64,000 nt of DNA from Cyanophora paradoxa. Lineage: Eukaryota > Glaucocystophyceae > Cyanophorales > Cyanophoraceae. The position numbers were made by a program, and so were the translations under genes. This document shows positions 58,801 to 64,000 of the stretch, one piece after another; position 1 is the first letter of the stretch, and the number at the start of each line of letters is the position of its first letter. The notes under the pieces are model-generated. The model had not been told where the DNA came from, did not search any database, and worked only from the letters and a program-made list of their open reading frames with translations. The stretch lies in the NCBI GenBank assembly GCA_004431415.1, contig QPMI01000435.1, positions 1-64,000 of the forward strand. Reading direction: 5' to 3'.

Positions 58801-60736
58801 TTTAGAAAACAAAGATTATGTTACAAATACAGAATTACAATTAGCTGTTACAGATTTTGTTACAGATACCGATTTAACGGCGGCACTTGCTAATTATCTA
58901 CCTCTAACAGGTGGAACTGTAACAGGAACTGTGAATGCTACCACTTTACAAATTGGCGGAACCACAATACCAAAAGGTTACGATTTCGACCAATTAGATG
59001 TGGTTTCATCAGATAGAAGCGCAAATAATTGGAATTTGAATTGGGTCGCAAGAACAGGACAAACAGGATGTTACACAACACCACATAATGATGAAGATTG
59101 CAGTGGTTGTTGGATGAGGTGGACAGTTCCAGAAGGTATGAAATCGTTTTACATTCAGCATATGCCGTGGGCGAATTGTCGATATTATGATATCTACGGG
59201 CAAACAGCCAATAATTACCAGCATTTCTTAAAACGTATAAATGCATATCAGGGAATCCAGGCAGTTAATCAAGATGGGACACATAATACTGTTTTGTTTG
59301 CCTCAATCAATTGTGAGTTTTACACAAAGATATACATTCAAGGTCGAAAAGGTCGCATTCATCTAACGGGTGTTTTCGGTTGGAGTAGACAGAGAGCAAC
59401 AGATAATGAATTGGGCATGATCTCTTGGGATAATGTATATAGCAAACCATCATTTTACTCAGCCGCAGACCTCCCAGGAACAGCAACATGGACAGTAAAC
59501 AATTGGTTAAAATCAACTGATAATGTCCCACGATTTTGGTTTGGAAATGGTCAAACAACATATATTCGAGGTTATGAAAATGGTGATGGTGTATCTGTCG
59601 AATTTAGAAACTCAGCGGATGCAGCAATCTTAAAATCATATGGTAACGGTAACTTTTGGGTGAATAATACTATTACAGCATCCACTATTAATGCTACTAC
59701 CAAACTCCAAATAAACGGTAATGATGTCCCAAAGTTTCACACAGCAGATAAAACAGTAGGAGCAATTGAGTTTAATAGATGTTCTCAGGGTTGGAGCTAT
59801 CACTGGGGGACATCATGGGATCCATATTATAATTATGGTTCATATGTCTATAATGATCAATATGATGACCAAACTTCTACCGCTTGGATTGACTTCGATA
59901 TTCCCGATGGATACCACACAGGAACAGCATTTTTAACTTATTTACCTTGGCAAAGCTCACGACTTTTTGAAATTTGGGGAGTTAATAGACAAGGAAATGA
60001 AGTTTTTATTACATCAGTGAATAGTTATCAACCATACGCCACATCTCCTGATAATAACCATAGTGGTTTAAATAATGTTCCTATACATCTTGGTAATCGA
60101 TTTCTCACAATTCGAATTAGACCAAAGATTGGAAGAGTTCATATTATGGGTATAAGCTACATGAAAATATGGGTTGGACATAGTTATGGCGGTCACACCG
60201 GTTATATTCATTGGAATAATGTTTATAGTAAACCAAATATCTTAACAGGATCTGTGGGGACTTGGTTTAGTTCAAGTGATGGATACCATCGTATCCATTT
60301 CGGTAACCAAACTTCTACATATTTGAAAGGAGGGGGAGATATTCCCCTTGTATTCCGAAATGAACAAGATACTGATATTTGTTACATGTATCATGGAGGG
60401 TGGATGTGGATAGGAGGGTATTTAACACAAGGAAGTGACATAAGATACAAAACAGATATTAAAAAGATAACCGGCGCTCTTTCAGCAATCGAGAGATTAG
60501 AAGGAGTAAGTTTTAAACGAATTGGAAGCGAAAAAGACGGAACAAAATTAGGTTTAATTGCACAAGATGTTCAAAAGGTAATACCAGAGGTAGTTAATGT
60601 TAAAAAAGACGATGGCTACCTATCTCTTGAATACACAGGTTTAATTCCTGTTCTCATTGAAGCAGTGAAGGAGTTATCGCAGAAATGCAAAGATTTACAA
60701 AGTCAAATAGACCAAATTAAAAATGTCACAGTATAA
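55829..60736 (+). CDS. Giant phage-like fibre with peptidase S74 chaperone domain (element E)
   Basis: A 1635-residue protein. Residues 1-290 are the shared N-terminal region (LGIRTRQWRNIHGSN). Acidic 20-residue repeats (EEYLPDG.DPQEYEYEQ) lie at about 305-410 and H.H cassettes (WDEILGKPEKFPPEDHRHD) at about 420-490, with more near 755-815. A pentad repeat of (A/T)SN(I/L)x lies at about 692-730, and NYLPLTGGTVTG at about 1024. Two related roughly 160-residue domains occupy about 1050-1210 and 1307-1470, each ending WDNVYSKP or WNNVYSKP. A peptidase S74 domain (SDIRYKTDIKKI, GLIAQDVQKVIPEVV) lies at about 1535-1634. S74 domains help phage fibres trimerise and then cut themselves off. This is the likely host-recognition fibre. 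Confidence 0.88.
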   Translation: MSFNYPANLQTIPSSGRGKADNKHVNFDNLTARGSISIDHSADEPSKTHPREHALSINEMDPEKEDVSVAFSMGNVKSNQVAQIKATRSRPRKLKTSGTHPDIPTRFDSGRLIFNVQNEKGGHQSGLRIYNEGSNAIAQIPEILQIAPHGETNKIEFTNNVYPRDIVANSASNAQFGFQLPGDTAKNKASITVNSSPTQPVTVHLHPDLVEMDRHLLPLVTNTKDLGIRTRQWRNIHGSNVYANGEKLVSEKTIREIFEYYGPVPVPFPLPWDPPDLTPKKQPGREYTADETVPFGQHIVSWEQVRNKPIIEPRKQIDEQYLPPEIDILELDEYQFVPDEEEYLPDGFDPQEYEYDQYDPNEEEYLPDGLDPQEYEYEQNYEPHEEYLADGLEPPVVDYEQPYEPHEELLPDGFRPEIWEFFPDWEQINNKPARFPPEDHNHDWDEILGKPEKFPPEDHRHDWGDLDGIPDKFAASNHEHTWDEINDQPEFAKVEPLATLGVSLYQTCNVPERIFLNHHYVHVEGTLANSAMIGPLHIRTLPGSYNPPPEPGATIPNIFVSSYMEVDIPTDTFRVPTDPATYQNYNAAIQVHVADVSSLDGSRPMIVFSRDKYSYIPIVGTANDNYGRAELAWIKTNYGGVLEANQRMAAKNIHNENISRVVTEDYLEDQGYIDEGELTNILSLFVIKNDTNLTVTSNIYTSNISASNIWTSNLWASNIWTSNIYGSNLEVDYLTVNIEANLPNHPTSNVVLDWIDNHTHTKDEITDFAHDHLWEHITNPPSTFPPSSHTHDYSEITNSNHRHIWSEIDEQPVFAQLNAIGNVFNGVTLYQSINTPERLFLNDHYVSLNGTFTGQTGTPMEGTLAVRLPRDPIVNGVYDGDFNVGVNDTFPSIYVTNYHPGEIGQVANFSAAIQVNVTDQSAYDGARPKIVFTREKVVNYLPVVGQPTDDHGKCEMAWIKTTTGGALEVNQRMAAKNLHNTTLSGVVTDDYLENKDYVTNTELQLAVTDFVTDTDLTAALANYLPLTGGTVTGTVNATTLQIGGTTIPKGYDFDQLDVVSSDRSANNWNLNWVARTGQTGCYTTPHNDEDCSGCWMRWTVPEGMKSFYIQHMPWANCRYYDIYGQTANNYQHFLKRINAYQGIQAVNQDGTHNTVLFASINCEFYTKIYIQGRKGRIHLTGVFGWSRQRATDNELGMISWDNVYSKPSFYSAADLPGTATWTVNNWLKSTDNVPRFWFGNGQTTYIRGYENGDGVSVEFRNSADAAILKSYGNGNFWVNNTITASTINATTKLQINGNDVPKFHTADKTVGAIEFNRCSQGWSYHWGTSWDPYYNYGSYVYNDQYDDQTSTAWIDFDIPDGYHTGTAFLTYLPWQSSRLFEIWGVNRQGNEVFITSVNSYQPYATSPDNNHSGLNNVPIHLGNRFLTIRIRPKIGRVHIMGISYMKIWVGHSYGGHTGYIHWNNVYSKPNILTGSVGTWFSSSDGYHRIHFGNQTSTYLKGGGDIPLVFRNEQDTDICYMYHGGWMWIGGYLTQGSDIRYKTDIKKITGALSAIERLEGVSFKRIGSEKDGTKLGLIAQDVQKVIPEVVNVKKDDGYLSLEYTGLIPVLIEAVKELSQKCKDLQSQIDQIKNVTV

Positions 60737-60739
60737 TAA

Positions 60740-61048
60740 ATGGCGACCTATCCACTCGGTGGAACTCCTTCTACTTCTTCTGAGCCTGTCGCTCTTGCAT
60801 TCGATACTATCAAACTTGTAGCCGCACTACAAACTGTCGAAAAAACGATACAGCAAACCAACAAACTGTCACCGGTTGTTCATGAATATAAAAACCTTTT
60901 GGTTAATGTCCTTGCGCAATCGGCTTATGGTGACCCAGTAACAAAATATGGTGAATGTGATTCTAACCTCAAAGCGATGACATCCAACATCCAATGTCTA
61001 ACAACCGCTTACCAATCTCTTGGATCCAATCTAATTGCTTTGGCTTGA
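60740..61048 (+). CDS. Small structural-cluster protein (element E)
   Basis: A 102-residue, Ala/Thr/Leu-rich helical protein (TIKLVAALQTVEKTIQQTNK). Starts 3 bp after the fibre stop and ends just before the spike gene, so it is probably co-expressed with virion surface genes. Not recognised; unrelated to the 88-residue gene in the same place in element C. Confidence 0.6.
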   Translation: MATYPLGGTPSTSSEPVALAFDTIKLVAALQTVEKTIQQTNKLSPVVHEYKNLLVNVLAQSAYGDPVTKYGECDSNLKAMTSNIQCLTTAYQSLGSNLIALA

Positions 61049-61087
61049 ATGGTGTTTATTTTTCTTTATTTCTTAGTAAAAGAAGCA

Positions 61088-61942
61088 ATGGGTGAATATA
61101 ATCGAGTTCAACTTCCAATATATTCCCTTGGATCCCCTGCTATGCACTTTCGCCAGCATGAAGTTAATGATGAGGTTCGTGGTTTAGAATCAACAGAGAG
61201 ACCCAATTCCAATGGTAACTCCTTTGATAAGAATTCGATTATTCGAGTTAAAGAACTGAGAGCAGACAAGAATTCTGGTGTGGTTAAAACAACTCGACTC
61301 CTTGTCTCAAATGCGAATTTCTTCCAACCTACTAATGGAGGTCCTGATGCTTACAGTGTTGATCTGAAAGCCCTTGATTTCGATAAGAATTCTGCTGCTG
61401 TTACTGTGAGATCAGGAGGAGCATTTATTGGGGGTGGCTGTCGAATTTCAGGTCAACTTTCATCCTCAATTTCGTATAATGATGTCCCAGATACTCTTGA
61501 ACAAAATGTAGAGAATCCCCAACGAATACGTTTCTATACACCAGTTGCACAGCAACCTTTTCTACATTTCTATGTTGCTTCCTCTGTCACTCTTGAAAAT
61601 TCGGAATTGGTTATTATAACAGGAACTGATCGAGTAAGAAGAAATATTCCGCTTCCCACAGCAATGCTATCTATGTGCAGAGCAAACAACAATCAAACAG
61701 GTCATAATTACCTATTCTTTGTTCAAGCATCAAACCATTTCGGTCGAGGATATTGTGTTTATAACAATTTGACATTTACCTATGATTTGTTTGTAACTGA
61801 GGTTGGAGTTTACAATACTATGATTATGGGACTGAGGACAGATATAGCAGCTGTTTCGGCACTTCGAGGGGTAAACGTTGCAGATATCTTCACAACAGGG
61901 TTTTACCAGGAACCAGATGTGATTGATGACCCAACCCCATAA
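61088..61942 (+). CDS. Virion spike-family protein (element E)
   Basis: A 284-residue protein from the ATG at 61088. It is almost identical to 16959-17813 of element C, differing at a handful of residues. Anchor ELRADKNSGVVKTTRLLVSN and RSGGAFIGGGCRISG, then the aromatic-rich head. The start matches the element C start; an upstream in-frame ATG at 61049 only adds a hydrophobic leader absent in the homologue. Confidence 0.72.
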   Translation: MGEYNRVQLPIYSLGSPAMHFRQHEVNDEVRGLESTERPNSNGNSFDKNSIIRVKELRADKNSGVVKTTRLLVSNANFFQPTNGGPDAYSVDLKALDFDKNSAAVTVRSGGAFIGGGCRISGQLSSSISYNDVPDTLEQNVENPQRIRFYTPVAQQPFLHFYVASSVTLENSELVIITGTDRVRRNIPLPTAMLSMCRANNNQTGHNYLFFVQASNHFGRGYCVYNNLTFTYDLFVTEVGVYNTMIMGLRTDIAAVSALRGVNVADIFTTGFYQEPDVIDDPTP

Positions 61943-61965
61943 ATTATATATCACTTTAATGTAAA

Positions 61966-62795
61966 ATGGCTGCCCCAATACCAGAACGAATTATTACACC
62001 CCAACTATCATTAGCAGCACCTGCGAATCACGTTTTGCAGCATGCTACCTTTGATGATGTAGAAGGTCTCCAATCCACAGAAGTGCAACCTACCATGAAT
62101 ACATTTGGTTCCACCCACAAACTGAGATTGCAGGAACTCAGGTGTGATAAAAATAATGGTATAGTTAAGACAACGAAACTCCTTGTCACAAATGCAAACT
62201 TTTCTGCCCACTATGGAGACCCAGACAGTTATGGTGATCCTCTTTCTACTTATTCTTTTGAATCTCGGTCGGGAGCTATTAACTGCAAAACGGGGGAGCA
62301 TATATTGGTGATGGTCTTCGGATTGGTGGAGCTGTTGGTGCGCCTCTTTTCGTAAATGATCAACCCAATCCCATTGATCCCAACACCAGAATTCGCACCT
62401 ATGTCCCCAGTATGAATGCACCATATATTATCAAGATCTTCCCAATTGTTGTGAATGAGCAGACATCAGTAGTTGATTCTCTTGTTGAGATTGGTGACCA
62501 CTACAAGGTGGTTGTCGATATCCCACCAGATGTTTATGCTGTCTGTCAAGTAGAGGGTGGAACCCCAAATATTGCAGTTGTGATCACTCCATATGACAAT
62601 TTCGGAATCGCTTATCATGGTGTGAATTTCGGTCTTGAAGATTACCAGTTCTTGGTGAGAGCCACCAGATTTGGTATCTACAAATGCATTCTCTATGCTG
62701 AGAGAACCGATGCTATTGCAAAACAGAATACATATGCAGAATATTACGGCACAAATCGCTACTTCCCCATTTTCGGGCAGGATACTGCTCCATAG
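61966..62795 (+). CDS. Virion spike-family protein (element E, one frameshift)
   Basis: About 276 residues, ortholog of 16112-16935. Anchor ELRCDKNNGIVKTTKLLVTN is in the first frame. The head (NAPYIIKIFPIVVNEQTSVV, TPYDNFGIAYHGVNFGLEDY) is in the second. The break is at the AAAA run near 62290, where one A appears to be missing. The element C copy is broken at a different place, so the two breaks are independent. Confidence 0.68.
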
Positions 62796-62822
62796 AAATC
62801 TCAGGTATATATAGAGAGAGGG

Positions 62823-63095
62823 ATGGATGATAAAACAAAGAAATTCATAGAGTCTGCAATGATGGTTCATGGTGATGCTAAATTCGATTACAGTGAGACA
62901 GTCTATAAGAAAGCACAAGAGAAGGTCTCTGTTAGATGCCTCAAATGCAACAAGATCCTCCAAACCTACCCATTTAATCATGTAAGGGGAAGTGGATGCA
63001 GAGAGTGCAACAAGAAATCCTCTCATGCTTACAGAAAAAAGACTACATCAGGAATTGTGATAGATGATAAACCAGTAGTATTATATTTTGATTAG
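62823..63095 (+). CDS. DUF723-like zinc-finger protein (element E)
   Basis: A 90-residue protein. KFIESAMMVHGDAKFDYSET, then VSVRCLKCNKILQTYPFNHV and GSGCRECNKK. The HG..YDYS...Y, C..C and H..G.GC..C spacing matches the DUF723/treble-clef repeats found in phage and giant-virus endonuclease-like proteins. The catalytic part is absent, so it may only bind DNA. Overlaps the next, opposite gene by 4 bp. Confidence 0.65.
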   Translation: MDDKTKKFIESAMMVHGDAKFDYSETVYKKAQEKVSVRCLKCNKILQTYPFNHVRGSGCRECNKKSSHAYRKKTTSGIVIDDKPVVLYFD

Positions 63096-63280
63096 ATCTT
63101 TGAGAGAGAAATGAGGATCTTTCCCCATTTTCCCTTTGTGATTATGCATGTATCAAAGCAGTTTGGACAGGTCTTGTGGTAGTGCAGCAGAATGATATCC
63201 ACCAACTCATATGGTAGCACTCTTGCTAAGATGGTTCGCATTCTACCAATCGCGTTTTTTAATTTTTCTAAATTATTCAT
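63092..63280 (-). CDS. Small protein with C..C pair (element E)
   Basis: A 62-residue protein, MNNLEKLKNAIGRMRTILAR, then VDIILLHYHKTCPNC. Possibly a small zinc-binding protein. Its start is 2 bp from that of the divergent AdoMetDC, so either they share a minimal promoter or one of the two starts is wrong. Confidence 0.4.
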   Translation of the reverse strand: MNNLEKLKNAIGRMRTILARVLPYELVDIILLHYHKTCPNCFDTCIITKGKWGKILISLSKI

Positions 63281-63282
63281 AA

Positions 63283-63684
63283 ATGAATACTCATCGAGGC
63301 TTCCATGTGATGCTGGATTACAAATTCAGAACCCAATTAGCAGTAGGAATGGAGGACTTGGAGACAACAACCAGGTGGTTAATGCAGTTCTTGCAAACTA
63401 TTATTCAAGAGCAAGGTATTCGAGTAGTTCACAAGCATTGCGAGATTTTCGATGGTGGTATTTCTCCTCCTGGTTTTGCAATGGTTCTTCTGCTGGATGA
63501 GAGCCATTGCACTGCTCATTGTTACTCAAATGAAGGTATGTTGGCGATTGATATATTCAGTTGTGGATTAGAAGCAGAGAGGAAAACCACGAGAGTATCT
63601 CATGAGATAGATGAGAGAATAACAGGTGTGTTTTCAGGGTTGGAGAAATCGGAGAAACATAGAGTATTGCGATTTCCGAGTTAG
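63283..63684 (+). CDS. speH-like: S-adenosylmethionine decarboxylase proenzyme, SpeH-like (element E)
   Basis: A 133-residue protein. HRGFHVMLDY at the start, PPGFAMVLLLDESHCTAHCY at about residues 60-79 with the Glu-Ser processing site at about 73-74, the His two residues on, and IDIFSCG with the conserved Cys at about 95. All residues needed to make the pyruvoyl enzyme are present, and the frame is intact. The last 30 residues run into the TIR and are a lineage-specific tail. It supplies aminopropyl donor for spermidine. The element A copy (14020-14324) shares the same motifs. Confidence 0.87.
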   Translation: MNTHRGFHVMLDYKFRTQLAVGMEDLETTTRWLMQFLQTIIQEQGIRVVHKHCEIFDGGISPPGFAMVLLLDESHCTAHCYSNEGMLAIDIFSCGLEAERKTTRVSHEIDERITGVFSGLEKSEKHRVLRFPS

Positions 63685-64000
63685 TTGACACTGAGAAATT
63701 CAGAATTTCAGATGGTCTTACTGAAAATGGTCAGATAATCGGGTGTGACACCTATTTAATTGACTGTGACGCCTCTTTAATTGACTGTGACGCCTGTGAC
63801 GCCTGTGACGCCTACTTTCAAACTTTTTAAAATTTTCAAAAATGACAGACTTCTTAAAACAGCCGTCACAGCCGTCACAGGCGTCACACCCAATTAAAAA
63901 TGGAATCTCTTTCTCTTACTGAGATATTCAAAAATATATTCTTGTCTTACTGAAATCCGTCTTGTGACACCTCTGACACCTACAAAACACTATCCATTAA
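63589..64000 (-). repeat. Terminal inverted repeat of element E, right (visible part)
   Basis: Reverse complement of 39173-39584 with no difference noticed over 412 bp. It continues past the window edge. Confidence 0.93.

Larger units (their letters stand above)
39173..64000 (+). mobile_element. Element E: Polinton-like virus, right tip outside window (at least 24.8 kb)
   Basis: Left TIR (39173-39584 visible match) and right TIR (63589-64000) flank a full set of virus genes. The set comprises penton-like proteins, MCP, ATPase, coiled-coil, Cys-rich and AT-hook proteins, PrimPol-SF3 helicase, pPolB, integrase, lipase, fibre, spikes and AdoMetDC. The repeat match runs to the last base of the window, so the element extends further on the right and correspondingly left of 39173, probably to about 38.9 kb. 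Confidence 0.9.

Overview
The window looks like nuclear DNA of a single-celled eukaryote crowded with integrated Polinton-like viruses (PLVs). Three related but distinct viral elements lie side by side. They are compact, intron-poor and AT-richer than the two GC-rich inserts: a LINE relic at 2804-7684 and a short block at 53546-53765. Those inserts suggest, but do not prove, a GC-rich host, perhaps an alga or heterotrophic flagellate. I cannot name the species.

Element A (1 to about 14.3 kb, left end outside the window) carries a packaging ATPase, a coiled-coil protein, a small Cys-rich protein, an AT-hook protein, a giant PolB-SF1 helicase-HNH replicase, an rve integrase, a DUF5710 repeat protein and an S-adenosylmethionine decarboxylase (AdoMetDC). 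A 5'-truncated LINE with an 18-bp target duplication interrupts it.

Element C (14985-36720, 21.7 kb) is complete. It has terminal inverted repeats (TIRs) of about 765 bp and a 6-bp target duplication (GTAATG), and it sits inside a 32-bp minisatellite. It encodes a set of spike/fibre proteins, a patatin-discoidin lipase, two penton-like minor capsid proteins, a double-jelly-roll major capsid protein (MCP), the ATPase, integrase and protein-primed PolB.

A stretch of about 2.4 kb (36727-39172) holds hairpins, AT-rich DNA, a 207-bp higher-order repeat and an outer iteron block.

Element E (39173 to beyond 64000; at least 412 bp of identical TIR) has the same morphogenesis genes plus a PrimPol-SF3 helicase, a truncated pPolB, an integrase split by an apparent inversion, patatin, a 1635-residue phage-like fibre with a peptidase S74 chaperone, two spikes and another AdoMetDC.

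The virion module (MCP, penton-like proteins, ATPase, coiled-coil, small Cys protein) is shared, while the replication module differs in every element. Most broken genes are disrupted by single missing bases, usually in short homopolymers. In each case where I compared frames, adding one base per break gives a length divisible by three. That pattern fits residual assembly errors at least as well as decay.
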